Shown here: positions 16,814 to 24,842 of the stretch, piece after piece | Layout of the letters: the number at the start of each line of letters is the position of its first letter | How positions within the stretch are numbered: the stretch's first letter is position 1 | NCBI RefSeq assembly: GCF_003253705.1 | Contig: NZ_QKYU01000015.1 | Span: forward strand, 1 to 64,000 | Direction of reading: 5' to 3' | Source of the DNA: Humitalea rosea | Lineage (GTDB): Bacteria; Pseudomonadota; Alphaproteobacteria; Acetobacterales; Acetobacteraceae | DNA: 64,000 bases | The notes under the pieces: generated by a model | What the model was told of the DNA's origin: nothing | The model's input: the letters and a program-made list of their open reading frames with translations, nothing else | Database searches by the model: none | Made by a program: the position numbers and the translations under genes

Positions 16814-17803
16814 ATGCTGGTAACGATTCTTGGGGGCGGTGGCTTCCTGGGCCAGAAAATCGCGGCGCAGCTGGCCGCCACGGGCACGGTCGGGCGCCGC
16901 GCCATCACCGGGCTGACGCTGTTCGACCTGAACACCCCCAAGGCGCCGGCGAAGGCCCCCTTCGAGGTGCGCTGCCTCTCCGGCGATCTCTCCGACCCCG
17001 TGGCGCTGGGCGCCGCGATCCCCAAGGGCACGGCGGTGGTGATCCATCTCGCCGCGGTCGTCTCGGCGGCGGCGGAGGCGGATCTGGAGCTCGGCCTTCG
17101 GGTGAACCTGCTCGGCACCATGGCGGTGCTGGCGGCCTGCCAGAAGGTGGGCGGGGTGCCGCGGGTGGTCTTCACCTCCTCCGTCGCCTCCTTCGGTGGC
17201 GGGCAAGCGGCGCTGCTGGCCGATGACGCGCGGCAGCTTCCGGGCAATTCCTATGGCGCGCAGAAGGCGATGGGCGAGCTTCTGCTGCAGGATGCGAGCC
17301 GGCGCGGGCTGATCGATGCCGTCTCGATCCGGCTGCCCACGGTGATCGTGCGGCCGGGGCGGCCGAACAAGGCCGCCTCCTCCTTCGTCTCGGCGATCCT
17401 GCGCGAGCCGCTGCTGGGGCTGCCGACCACCTGCCCGGTGGGGGACGACTTCGGCGTCTGGGTCTGCTCGCCGCGCCGGGCGGTGGAATGGCTGCTGTAT
17501 GCGGCGGCGATGGATACCGCCCCCCTCGGCCTGGACCGGGGCATCAACCCGCCGGGGCGGCGGATCACGGTCGGCGAGATGCTGGCGGGGCTGGAGGCGG
17601 TGGCGGGGCCGCAGGCGCGCGCCCTGGTCACGGCGGCGCCGGACCCGGCGGTGCAGGCGATCGTCGGCGGCTGGCCGGCCGAATTCACCGCGACGCGCGC
17701 CCGCACCCTGGGTTTTTCCGTCCAGGAGGACGTCGAGTCGCTGCTGCGCGCTTTCATCGCCGATGATTTGGCAGCGACTCGGGCGGATCGCGCTGCGGGG
17801 TGA
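16814..17803 (+). CDS. SDR oxidoreductase, D-erythronate dehydrogenase-like
   Basis: The 329-residue extended SDR starts MLVTILGGGGFLGQKIAAQLA after a GGGAGG ribosome site. It has the catalytic YGAQKAMGELLL (Tyr-x-x-x-Lys) and a C-terminal NPPGRRITVGEMLAGLEAV like the D-erythronate dehydrogenase (DenD) group, which oxidises the C2 hydroxyl of four-carbon acid sugars. The kinase and decarboxylating partners of the known erythronate route are not present here, so function is by resemblance only. It is divergent from dpaL and followed by a TetR gene. Confidence 0.77.
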   Translation: MLVTILGGGGFLGQKIAAQLAATGTVGRRAITGLTLFDLNTPKAPAKAPFEVRCLSGDLSDPVALGAAIPKGTAVVIHLAAVVSAAAEADLELGLRVNLLGTMAVLAACQKVGGVPRVVFTSSVASFGGGQAALLADDARQLPGNSYGAQKAMGELLLQDASRRGLIDAVSIRLPTVIVRPGRPNKAASSFVSAILREPLLGLPTTCPVGDDFGVWVCSPRRAVEWLLYAAAMDTAPLGLDRGINPPGRRITVGEMLAGLEAVAGPQARALVTAAPDPAVQAIVGGWPAEFTATRARTLGFSVQEDVESLLRAFIADDLAATRADRAAG

Positions 17804-17817
17804 CCGCTTGAATTGTA

Positions 17818-17835
17818 AATATGGACGAACATATT
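17818..17835. promoter_or_regulatory. TetR operator candidate, site 1 (before tetR)
   Basis: AATATGGACGAACATATT is a partly symmetric 18-mer that matches a second site at 18441-18458 in 15 of 18 bases. It covers the first possible tetR ATG (17821), which argues for the later start and for autorepression. Confidence 0.55.
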
Positions 17836-17841
17836 AATTGC

Positions 17842-18423
17842 ATGTCCAGACCATCCAACCGGGAAAAGATCCTGACCGAAGGCCTTCGGGTCGTTCATGA
17901 GCGCGGCTTCAGCGGCGCCAGCGTGCGCGACATCGTGCAGGCGGCCGGGGTGCCGCAAGGATCTTTCACCAACCACTTCGCCTCCAAGGAGGCCTTTGGG
18001 CTGGAGGTGCTGGACCTCTACATGGAGCGGGCGCGCGCGGTCGCCGCCGAGACCCTCGGCAATGAGGCGCTGCTGCCGCTCGACCGGCTGCGCGCCTACA
18101 TCGACGGCAACCGCAGCCGGCTGAACCAGGACAACATGCGCAGCGGCTGCCTCATCGGCAATTTCACCGCCGAGGCCTGCGAGCACAGCGAAACCATCCG
18201 CCGCCGCCTGCTGGAGATCTTCGCCGAGGTCGAGGCCGCCATCGCCGGCTGCCTGCGTGCCGCGGTGGCGGCCGGCGAGTTGCCGGTGGATTTCGCCTGC
18301 ACCGAGGTCGCGGGGTTCATCTTCTCCTCGCTGCAGGGGGCGACGCTGATCGCCAAGGCCGAACGCAGCCCGGCCCCGATCGAGCGCTTCCGGCACACGC
18401 TGTTTGCCAATGTTCTGCGTTGA
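17842..18423 (+). CDS. TetR/AcrR family transcriptional regulator
   Basis: The 193-residue protein has an N-terminal helix-turn-helix (SVRDIVQAAGVPQGSFTNHFASKEAFGLEVL, about residues 32-62) and a C-terminal ligand domain containing MRSGCLIGNFTAEACEHSETIRRRL, typical of the NemR/AcuR-like branch that often senses reactive electrophiles through cysteines. Start: ATG 17842 is preferred because the earlier in-frame ATG at 17821 lies inside an operator-like palindrome. Neither has a good ribosome site. A matching palindrome lies before the downstream SDR gene, so the regulator probably controls itself and that gene. Confidence 0.88.
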   Translation: MSRPSNREKILTEGLRVVHERGFSGASVRDIVQAAGVPQGSFTNHFASKEAFGLEVLDLYMERARAVAAETLGNEALLPLDRLRAYIDGNRSRLNQDNMRSGCLIGNFTAEACEHSETIRRRLLEIFAEVEAAIAGCLRAAVAAGELPVDFACTEVAGFIFSSLQGATLIAKAERSPAPIERFRHTLFANVLR

Positions 18424-18440
18424 GCGCCTCTTGATCCTCC

Positions 18441-18458
18441 AATACGTACGTACATATT
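18441..18458. promoter_or_regulatory. TetR operator candidate, site 2 (before the SDR gene)
   Basis: AATACGTACGTACATATT is palindromic at 8 of 9 pairs and is nearly identical to the site in front of tetR. It sits 48 bp before the SDR start in an 83-bp gap that is visibly richer in A/T than the surroundings. Confidence 0.6.
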
Positions 18459-18506
18459 AGACCCGACGCGGCCGTTTGCGTGCCGCCTTTCGGGATCACC
18501 CCCCTT

Positions 18507-19253
18507 ATGAACACCCCTGTTGTGCTGATCACCGGCGCCCTCACCGGCATCGGCCGCGCCACCGCCCTCGCCTTCGCGGATGAGGGCGCGCGCCTCGTCG
18601 TCTCCGGCCGCCGGGCCGAGGCCGGCGAGGCGCTGGCCACCGAATTGCGCGGCCGCGGCGCCGAGGCCGAGTTCGTCCAGGCCGATGTCCGCAACGATGC
18701 GGAACTGGCCAGTCTGATCGACCGCACCATCGCCCGCTTCGGCCGGCTGGATGTGGCCGTGAACAATGCCGGCACCGAGGGCACCCCCGGCCCCGTCACC
18801 GAGCAGACCGCCGAGAGCTATGCCGCGACCTTCGACACCAATGTCCTCGGCCTGCTGCTGAGCATGAAGCATGAGATGCGGGTCATGCTGCCGCAGGGGC
18901 GGGGCAGCATCGTCAACGTCTCCTCCGTGGTCGGGAAGATCGGCCTGGCGGGCGTCTCGGTCTATGCCGCCAGCAAGCATGCCGTCGAAGGCCTGACCAA
19001 GGCCGCGGCGCTGGAGGGGGCAGCCGCCGGCGTGCGGGTCAATGCCGTCGCCCCGGGCCCGATCGAGACGCCGATGCTGAACCGCTTCACCGGCACCGAG
19101 GAACGCAAGGCCGGCATGGTCGCGGGGCTGCCGCTCGGCCGCGCCGGGACGCCGGAGGAGGTGGCGCAGGTCATCGTCTTCCTGGCCTCGGACAAGGCGA
19201 GCTTCGTCACCGGCCAGTCGCTCAGCATCGATGGCGGCATGACCGCGCGCTGA
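18507..19253 (+). CDS. Short-chain dehydrogenase/reductase, likely TetR-controlled
   Basis: The 248-residue classical SDR has TGALTGIG (cofactor), NNAG, the catalytic Ser in VNVSSVVG and YAASKHAVEG, and a C-terminal FVTGQSLSIDGGMTAR that resembles glucose-1-dehydrogenase-type enzymes. The substrate is unknown. The start at 18507 gives the usual N-terminus (MNTPVVLITGA); a GTG at 18480 is possible but unsupported. The TetR gene upstream and the shared operator suggest induction by an aldehyde or quinone-like substrate (inference). Confidence 0.88.
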   Translation: MNTPVVLITGALTGIGRATALAFADEGARLVVSGRRAEAGEALATELRGRGAEAEFVQADVRNDAELASLIDRTIARFGRLDVAVNNAGTEGTPGPVTEQTAESYAATFDTNVLGLLLSMKHEMRVMLPQGRGSIVNVSSVVGKIGLAGVSVYAASKHAVEGLTKAAALEGAAAGVRVNAVAPGPIETPMLNRFTGTEERKAGMVAGLPLGRAGTPEEVAQVIVFLASDKASFVTGQSLSIDGGMTAR

Positions 19254-19341
19254 TCCCCACGCCGGGATTGCCGCCCGCCCCGCGGCTGATCATGATCCCG
19301 GCAAAACGGGGGCGATCCCCGTGGCAACGGGGAACGTCACC

Positions 19342-20325
19342 ATGAGTTTGACCAAGGCCATCACCGGCCGCCGCGCCCTCGCGGCGGCCGCATTGGCGGG
19401 GCTCGCCGCCCCACGCCTGGCACGCGCCGCCGCCTGGCCGGCCGATCGCACCATCGAGGTCATCATCCCCTTCCCACCCGGCGGCGGCGTGGACCAGATG
19501 GCGCGGCCGATCCTGGTGTTCGTGGCGAATTACCTGCCGGGTGCGCGCTTCGCCGTCATCAACCGGCCGGGTGCTGCCGGGCAGCTTGGCTTCGAGGCGA
19601 ATTTCAACGCCAACCCCGATGGCTACACTATCGGCGCCGTCACCAACACGGCGATGAACACCGTCGCGATCGAGCGCAACCCGCGCTACCGCGCCGACCA
19701 GTTCTCCTGGATCGCCAATGTCGTGGACGATCCCGGCGGCTTCTGGGTCCGCCCGGATTCCGCGCTGAAATCGCTGGCCGACCTCAAGGCCGCCGCCCTG
19801 CGCGCGCCGGACACGATCTCGGTCGGCACCGCCGGGATCGGCTCGGATGATCATCTGCTGCAACTCGCCTTCGAGCAGGCGGCGGGGGTGCGGCTCTCCC
19901 ACGTCCCCTATGCCGGCACCGCGCCGGTGCTGCGCGACCTGCTGGGCGGCACGCTGAACATCGGCTCCCTCAACATGAGCGAGGGGCTGCCGCTGATGAA
20001 GGACGGCCGCATCCGCTGCCTGGCCCAGGGCGGGCCGGAGCGCTGGGCGCCGGCGGCCGAGGTGCCGACCTTCCGCGACCAAGGCTTCGACGCGCTGGGC
20101 GGCAGTGCCCGTGGGATCGCGGGGCCGCCGGGGATGCCGGCCGAAATCGTCGCCAGGCTGCGCGAGGCCTTCGCCAAGGCGCTGGCCGATCCGGCCTATA
20201 TCGCCCTGGCCGCGCAGCAGAACATCCCGCTGCGGCCGCTGATCGGGGATGCCTATCGCGACATGATGCTGGCGGACCAGGCGCAGCTACGCGCGCTCTG
20301 GGCGATCCGGCCGTGGCGGGAGTGA
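19342..20325 (+). CDS. Bug/TctC family substrate-binding protein (3)
   Basis: The 327-residue periplasmic protein has a twin-arginine-style signal (TGRRALAAAALAGLAAPRLARAAA) and Bug motifs IEVIIPFPPGGGVDQMARP, FAVINRPGAAGQLGFEANFNANPDG, VGTAGIGSDDHLLQLAFEQ and VPYAGTAPVLRDLLGG. The ATG at 19342 follows a GGGGAA tract and was preferred over the GTG at 19321. It lies 88 bp after the SDR gene and may share its transcript. It is quite diverged from the other two Bug proteins here, so these are not recent duplicates. Confidence 0.9.
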   Translation: MSLTKAITGRRALAAAALAGLAAPRLARAAAWPADRTIEVIIPFPPGGGVDQMARPILVFVANYLPGARFAVINRPGAAGQLGFEANFNANPDGYTIGAVTNTAMNTVAIERNPRYRADQFSWIANVVDDPGGFWVRPDSALKSLADLKAAALRAPDTISVGTAGIGSDDHLLQLAFEQAAGVRLSHVPYAGTAPVLRDLLGGTLNIGSLNMSEGLPLMKDGRIRCLAQGGPERWAPAAEVPTFRDQGFDALGGSARGIAGPPGMPAEIVARLREAFAKALADPAYIALAAQQNIPLRPLIGDAYRDMMLADQAQLRALWAIRPWRE

Positions 20326-20350
20326 TCCCCGCCCAGTGGCCCAACCAGTA

Positions 20351-20971
20351 TCAGTAAAACGTGCCGAGGCCGCCCGTGCTGCGTTCGCCCGCCCGGACGG
20401 CCTCCTCCAGCCGCACCGGGTTCTGGTTCCAGCCGTTCACCGCATCCAGCCGCACCACCTCCCGCCGCAGATTGGCGGTGACGGTGGGGGGCAGGCTCAG
20501 CGTGCCCGGGGCGGCAAGCCGGGCGCCCGTGCCATCAGGGCCTTGCGCGAAGGCGCTGCCCGAGAGCGCCCTGGCCCGCGCCGCCGCATCGCCGCCCGCG
20601 GCGGCCGCCGCGGCCAGGGCTGCCGTCACCTCCGGTGCCGGCGCATCGGCGCGAATGCCGAGGGCGAGGCGCGTCTCGGTCCGCGCGAAGCCGAGGTCAT
20701 AGCCAAGCTGGCGCGGAATCGGCGACCAGCGCGGCGCGGTCGGGATTTCCGCCGCCAGCCATTCCAGCAGCGCGGCGGCCCGCGCCATCGCCGCCGGATC
20801 GCCGGCAAGCTGGCCCGGCGTGTCCCAGGCCGCGGCGGCATCGTCGATCGCGGCACGGCCGGGATCATTGGTGCGGGAGACCAGCCCGAGCGGCGGCAGG
20901 CTGCTTCGCTGCGGCGTCCGCAGCTCCGCACAGGCTGAAAGGCAGACGAGAAGCAGGAGGAGGCAGCGCAT
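20351..20971 (-). CDS. Lipoprotein of unknown function, paralogue C
   Basis: The 206-residue protein has a lipoprotein signal with lipobox Cys14 (LVCLSAC). The body aligns with the two lipoproteins encoded just upstream: DPGRAAIDDAAAAW, GQLAGDPAAMARAAALLEWLAAEIPTAPRW and LALGIRADAPAPEV match the same blocks in order. It is the most diverged of the three and has a unique C-terminal tail with TVTANLRREVVRLDAVNGWNQNPVRLEEAV. No known domain was recognised. It would be anchored to a membrane facing the periplasm. It starts 9 nt after the preceding gene's stop. Confidence 0.75.
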   Translation of the reverse strand: MRCLLLLLVCLSACAELRTPQRSSLPPLGLVSRTNDPGRAAIDDAAAAWDTPGQLAGDPAAMARAAALLEWLAAEIPTAPRWSPIPRQLGYDLGFARTETRLALGIRADAPAPEVTAALAAAAAAGGDAAARARALSGSAFAQGPDGTGARLAAPGTLSLPPTVTANLRREVVRLDAVNGWNQNPVRLEEAVRAGERSTGGLGTFY

Positions 20972-20980
20972 GCCGCGAGG

Positions 20981-21604
20981 CTAGAACATCGCGCCCCGCC
21001 GGTCACCACGGCTGCGCCCCGACAATGGCCAGGACCGGCGCTCCGGCCGCGTCAGCGCGCGCTGCGCCGCCTGGGTGCCCGCCGCCGCCGCGGGCAGCGC
21101 CGGCAGGGCGGCAAGGCGCGCCAAGGTCGCCTCGGCGCCGGCCGGAAAGACGGCGGGCGGCAAGGCGGCGGCCGCCCCGGCCCGGTCATCGGCGGCCAAG
21201 GCGCGGTGGGCGGCGTAAAGCGCGTCGATCACCCGCTGCGGCGCCGCGTCCGGGGGAATGCCGAGCACCTGCCGGGCCTCGGCCGCCCCCTGGCGTAGCA
21301 TCAGCCCGACGGTGGGATCGAAGGCGACCCAGCGCGGCCCGGTGGGGATTTCGGTCGCGAGGTATTCCAGCCGCGCCACCGCCTCCGCCGCATCCGCCGG
21401 GCGGCCAGCCAGGCGGGAGGGCGCGCCAAAGGCATAGGCGGTGGCGAAGATCGCGGCCCGGGTCGGGTCCTCCGCGCCCGTGACCGAATCGGCGGGCAGG
21501 TCGGCGGGCGGTGGCGGCGGGCCGGCCGCGGCACAGGCCGTCAGCAGCGCCAGGCCGCCCAGAAGGCCGCCCAGAAGGCCGAGGCTAGTCGTCCCAATTG
21601 TCAT
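20981..21604 (-). CDS. Lipoprotein of unknown function, paralogue B
   Basis: The 207-residue protein has a Gly/Leu-rich signal and lipobox Cys24 (LALLTAC). Central blocks EDPTRAAIFATAYAF, LAGRPADAAEAVARLEYLA, TEIPTGPRW, LGIPPDAAPQRVIDALYAAHRAL and VFPAGAEATLARLAALPALPAAAAGTQA match paralogue A closely. The C-terminus ends in a basic tail (RSRGDRRGAMF). The start at 21604 overlaps the end of paralogue A by 20 nt. The function is not recognised. Overlap and spacing indicate a three-gene transcript. Confidence 0.75.
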   Translation of the reverse strand: MTIGTTSLGLLGGLLGGLALLTACAAAGPPPPPADLPADSVTGAEDPTRAAIFATAYAFGAPSRLAGRPADAAEAVARLEYLATEIPTGPRWVAFDPTVGLMLRQGAAEARQVLGIPPDAAPQRVIDALYAAHRALAADDRAGAAAALPPAVFPAGAEATLARLAALPALPAAAAGTQAAQRALTRPERRSWPLSGRSRGDRRGAMF

Positions 21605-22145
21605 TGTCGCCTCCGTTCCTGTCCATCTGGTGTTGGACCGCCTGGGCACCGGCGGCGGCGGCGGGCAGCGCCGGCAAATTGCCGAGCCGGACCAGAGTGA
21701 CGCGCCCGCCGGCGGGGAAGGTCGCGGCCGGCAGCGCCGCCTCGGCCGCCGTGGCCTGCCCGGCCAACAATGCGGCGCGGGCGGCGAAGAGCGCATCGAT
21801 CACGGCCTGCGGCGGGGCATCCGCCGGGATGCCGAGCGCCGTGCGGGCCTGTCCGACGCCACGCTGCAAATCCATCGCGGCCAGGGGCGAAATCTCCACC
21901 CAGCGCGGCCCGACCGGGATTTCGGTGGCGAGGTATTCCAGCCGCGCCACCGCGGCCGCGGCCTCGGCCGGCTGGCCCGCGAGATTGGCCGGATCGGCGA
22001 AGGCCCAGGCGCTGGAGACGATCGCCGCCCGGGTGGGATCGCCCATGCCCAGGCTGCTGGCCTCGGGCAGGCTGGCGGCGGGGCCGGGCCGCGGGGGTGC
22101 CGTGCAGCCGGCGAGGAAGAGAAGGAGAAGGGCAGCGTGGCGCAT
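21585..22145 (-). CDS. Lipoprotein of unknown function, paralogue A
   Basis: The 186-residue protein starts MRHAALLLLFLAGCTAPP with lipobox Cys14. It carries GDPTRAAIVSSAWAF, LAGQPAEAAAAVARLEYLA, TEIPVGPRW, LGIPADAPPQAVIDALFAARAAL and TFPAGGRVTLVRLGNLPALPAAAAGAQAVQ. All are shared with paralogue B and more weakly with C. It is the first of three tandem copies downstream of the gamma-carbonic anhydrase, separated from it by 39 bp on the same strand. No family name could be assigned from the sequence. Confidence 0.77.
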   Translation of the reverse strand: MRHAALLLLFLAGCTAPPRPGPAASLPEASSLGMGDPTRAAIVSSAWAFADPANLAGQPAEAAAAVARLEYLATEIPVGPRWVEISPLAAMDLQRGVGQARTALGIPADAPPQAVIDALFAARAALLAGQATAAEAALPAATFPAGGRVTLVRLGNLPALPAAAAGAQAVQHQMDRNGGDNDNWDD

Positions 22146-22184
22146 GTGGAGTGACCCCTTTTCGCCACCTGGACCTGGGGCGGG

Positions 22185-22715
22185 TCAGCCCGTCTGGCAA
22201 CGATAGCGCTGGCACAATTCGGCGTAACTCGGCGCGTTGCGGGCGAAGCGGGCGCGCCCTGCCTCATCCAGCACCCGCACCAGCACGGCGGGGTTGCCCA
22301 TCCACAGCTCCCCCGCGCCGATGCGCTTGCCCGGCGGCAGCACCGAGCCCGCGGCGAGCACGCCGCCGCTCTCGATCACCGCGCGGTCCAGCACCAGCGC
22401 GCCCATGCCGACGAAGGCGCGGTCGTGCAGCGTGCAGGCATGGATGATGGCGGCATGGCCGATGGTGACGTCATCGCCGATGATGGTCGGCTCGGCGCCC
22501 TTGTTGACGTGCACGATGGTGCCGTCCTGGACATTGGTGCGGGCGCCGATGCGGATGAAGTTGGTGTCCCCGCGCAGCACGCAATGGAACCAGACCGAGG
22601 AGCCCTCGCCCACCGTCACATCGCCGATCAAGGCGGCGGTGGGGGCGATATAGGCGGTCGCGGCGATGGAGGGGGTCTTGCCCTCGAAGGCGTAGAGCCC
22701 TGGGCCCAGGCTCAT
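22185..22715 (-). CDS. Gamma-carbonic anhydrase-like hexapeptide-repeat protein
   Basis: The 176-residue left-handed beta-helix protein has the conserved VLRGDTNFIRIGARTNVQDG and the metal-site histidines in IGDDVTIGHAAIIHACTLHD. It resembles the YrdA/PaaY-like gamma-class carbonic anhydrase family, for which many members lack proven activity. The ATG overlaps the argC stop by ATGA, so it is co-translated with argC. The frame extends into argC but the family start is MSLGPGLYAFEG. Confidence 0.88.
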   Translation of the reverse strand: MSLGPGLYAFEGKTPSIAATAYIAPTAALIGDVTVGEGSSVWFHCVLRGDTNFIRIGARTNVQDGTIVHVNKGAEPTIIGDDVTIGHAAIIHACTLHDRAFVGMGALVLDRAVIESGGVLAAGSVLPPGKRIGAGELWMGNPAVLVRVLDEAGRARFARNAPSYAELCQRYRCQTG

Positions 22716-23668
22716 GCCGCCACCGACAGCGCGGTTTCGACCTCGATGCCCAGCATCAGCCCGAGGCACTGCACCGCCGCCCCCGAGGCACCCTTGCCGA
22801 GGTTGTCGAAGCGCGCGACCAGCACCGCCTGGCGCTGCACCGGATGGCCGAAGACCATCAGCTCGATCATGTTCGTGCCGTTCAGCGCCTGGGGTTCGAT
22901 CTTGCCCGAGGCCGGCGCCTCGATCACCCGCACGAACTCCATGCCGCGATAGCGCTCGGCCAGGATTGCGTGCAGATCGGCCGGGCTCGGCGAGCCGGGC
23001 AGCAGGTCGAGGTGCAGCGGGATGCTGTCCAGCATCCCCTGGGCGTAGTCCCCGACCGAGGGCACGAAGATCGGCCGCCGCGTCAGCCCGGCATAGGCCT
23101 GAAGCTCCGGCACATGCTTGTGGCCAAGACCGAGGCCGTAGAGCTCGAACTCCGGCGCGGTGCCGGCCTCGTATTCCGCGACCATCGCCTTGCCGCCGCC
23201 GGTATAGCCGGAGATGGCATTGACCGAGATCGGGTGGTCGGCCGGCAGGATGCCGGCATCGACCAGCGGCCGCAGCAGCAGGATCGCCCCCGTGGGGTAG
23301 CAGCCGGGGTTGGAGACACGGGGGGCGGCGGCGATCAGCGCGGCCTGGTCCGGCGTCAGCTCGGGCAGGCCATAGACCCAGTCCGGATGCACCCGGAAGG
23401 CGGTGGAGGCATCCAGCACCTTGGGCGCGTCGGCGCCGAGGCTCGCGGCCATCGCGGCACTCTCCTTCGAGGCGGCATCGGGCAGGCAGAGCACGACCAG
23501 ATCGACCTCGGCCATCAGCGCGCGCTTGGCCTCGGGGTTCTTGCGATCGGCGTCCGGCAGGGAGCGCAGGCCGACAGCGCTGTTGCGCGCCAGACGATCG
23601 CGGATCTGCAGGCCCGTGGTGCCGGCTTCGCCGTCGATGAAGACGCTGGGGATGGTGCCTTGTGCCAT
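22712..23668 (-). CDS. argC: N-acetyl-gamma-glutamyl-phosphate reductase, type 2
   Basis: The 318-residue cytoplasmic enzyme reduces N-acetylglutamyl-phosphate to the semialdehyde in arginine synthesis. The NADP-binding DGEAGTTGLQIRDRL lies near the N-terminus and the active-site cysteine in VSNPGCYPTGA. Length fits the short type-2 form common in alphaproteobacteria. It follows rpsI (a conserved order) but is separated from it by a strong terminator, so it either has its own promoter in the remaining 40 bp or depends on read-through. Confidence 0.94.
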   Translation of the reverse strand: MAQGTIPSVFIDGEAGTTGLQIRDRLARNSAVGLRSLPDADRKNPEAKRALMAEVDLVVLCLPDAASKESAAMAASLGADAPKVLDASTAFRVHPDWVYGLPELTPDQAALIAAAPRVSNPGCYPTGAILLLRPLVDAGILPADHPISVNAISGYTGGGKAMVAEYEAGTAPEFELYGLGLGHKHVPELQAYAGLTRRPIFVPSVGDYAQGMLDSIPLHLDLLPGSPSPADLHAILAERYRGMEFVRVIEAPASGKIEPQALNGTNMIELMVFGHPVQRQAVLVARFDNLGKGASGAAVQCLGLMLGIEVETALSVAA

Positions 23669-23708
23669 GGCGCTGTGCTCCTGCTGCGGAGGAAAATAGC
23701 CTGGAAAC

Positions 23709-23743
23709 AAAAAAAGGGGCAGACCCGGCTGGGCCTGCCCCTC
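23709..23743 (-). terminator. Rho-independent terminator after rplM-rpsI
   Basis: Read on the minus strand, GGGGCAG pairs with CTGCCCC (positions 23735-23741 with 23716-23722), with an inner CCC/GGG pairing, followed by seven T residues (23709-23715). It starts about 22 nt after the rpsI stop. Confidence 0.9.
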
Positions 23744-23764
23744 TGATCGAGGTGGGTGTTCCGT

Positions 23765-24280
23765 TTAGCGCTTGCTGAACTGGAACGACCGGCGGGCCTT
23801 CATCTTGCCGTACTTCTTGCGCTCGACCGTACGCGGATCGCGCGTCATGAAGCCGGCCTTCTTGAGGATCCCTCGCAGCTCAGGCTCGAAGGAGACGAGC
23901 GCGCGGCTGATGCCGTGGCGCACGGCGCCGGCCTGACCCGAAAGACCGCCGCCCTTGACCGTGCAGCGCACGTCGAGCTGCTGGTAGCGGTCGGCCACCA
24001 GGAACGGCTGGGTGATCAGCATCCGCAGCACCGGGCGGGCGAAATACACCGAGGCCGCGCGGTCGTTGATGGTGATGACGCCGGTGCCGCGCGAAATCCA
24101 GACGCGGGCGACCGCGTCCTTACGACGGCCGGTCGCGTAGGAGCGGCCCTGGGCATCGACCTTGCGGACATAGATGGGGCCAGTGGAGCCGACCGTGTTG
24201 GAGGTCGATTCCGCCGGGGTGCCGGCCACGAGATCCTTGAGATCGGCGAGGCTGGTCGCGGTGGTCTGCTGCTCGCTCAT
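23765..24280 (-). CDS. rpsI: 30S ribosomal protein S9
   Basis: The 171-residue protein ends in the hallmark S9 tail RRSFQFSKR, which reaches the ribosomal P site, and contains [14 protein letters not shown] and [19 protein letters not shown]. An N-terminal extension of about 35 residues ([18 protein letters not shown]) is usual in alphaproteobacteria. It is 2 nt after rplM, forming the classic L13-S9 operon. Confidence 0.98.
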   Translation of the reverse strand: MSEQQTTATSLADLKDLVAGTPAESTSNTVGSTGPIYVRKVDAQGRSYATGRRKDAVARVWISRGTGVITINDRAASVYFARPVLRMLITQPFLVADRYQQLDVRCTVKGGGLSGQAGAVRHGISRALVSFEPELRGILKKAGFMTRDPRTVERKKYGKMKARRSFQFSKR

Positions 24281-24282
24281 GC

Positions 24283-24774
24283 TCAGGCTGCCTTCACGCT
24301 GGCCGCGGCCGCGACATTCTTACGGTTCATGGCGGCGAAATCGACCACCGTCGGGGTCTGGCCGGCATGGGGATGCTCGGGGCCGGCATAGACGTGCAGG
24401 TTGCGCATCTGGTCGCGGCCGAGCGGGCCACGGGGCACCATGCGCTCCACGGCCTTCTCGACCACGCGCTCGGGGAAGCGGCCCTCGAGGCGCTCGCGCA
24501 CCGTCCGCTCCTTGATGCCGCCGGCATAGCCGGTGTGCCAGTAGAAGACCGACTGCTCGGCCTTGTTGCCGGTGACCTTCACCTTGCGGGCGTTGATGAT
24601 GACGACATGGTCGCCGCAATCGACGTGGCGGGTGAAGCTGGCCTTGTGCTTGCCGCGCAGGCGGTTGGCGACGAAGGCGGCGAGCCGGCCGAGGACGATG
24701 CCATCGGCATCGATGACCATCCAGGCCTTCTCGACCTCGGAAGGCTTCAGCGAACGAGTGAGGGTGGTGAGCAT
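24283..24774 (-). CDS. rplM: 50S ribosomal protein L13
   Basis: The 163-residue protein has the L13 signatures [37 protein letters not shown] and [27 protein letters not shown]. The start at 24774 ([18 protein letters not shown]) is the family start, and the longer frame upstream has no support. It is transcribed with rpsI and divergent from the sugar-acid dehydratase. Confidence 0.98.
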   Translation of the reverse strand: MLTTLTRSLKPSEVEKAWMVIDADGIVLGRLAAFVANRLRGKHKASFTRHVDCGDHVVIINARKVKVTGNKAEQSVFYWHTGYAGGIKERTVRERLEGRFPERVVEKAVERMVPRGPLGRDQMRNLHVYAGPEHPHAGQTPTVVDFAAMNRKNVAAAASVKAA

Positions 24775-24805
24775 GATTATCCGTGAGATACGTGTCTGGC
24801 GGGGC

Positions 24806-24834
24806 GTATGGGGCAAAACCCGGCCTTTGGTCAA
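24806..24834 (-). promoter_or_regulatory. Probable housekeeping promoter of rplM-rpsI
   Basis: On the minus strand, TTGACC (24829-24834) and CCATAC (24806-24811) are separated by 17 bp, about 30 bp before the rplM ATG. The -35 box is good and the -10 box is weak. Confidence 0.4.
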
Positions 24835-24842
24835 GCCTTGGC

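Noticed and set aside
17821-17841. Earlier ATG for the TetR gene
   Set aside because: It lies inside a palindrome shared with the SDR promoter and adds residues not typical of the family. Kept only as an alternative.
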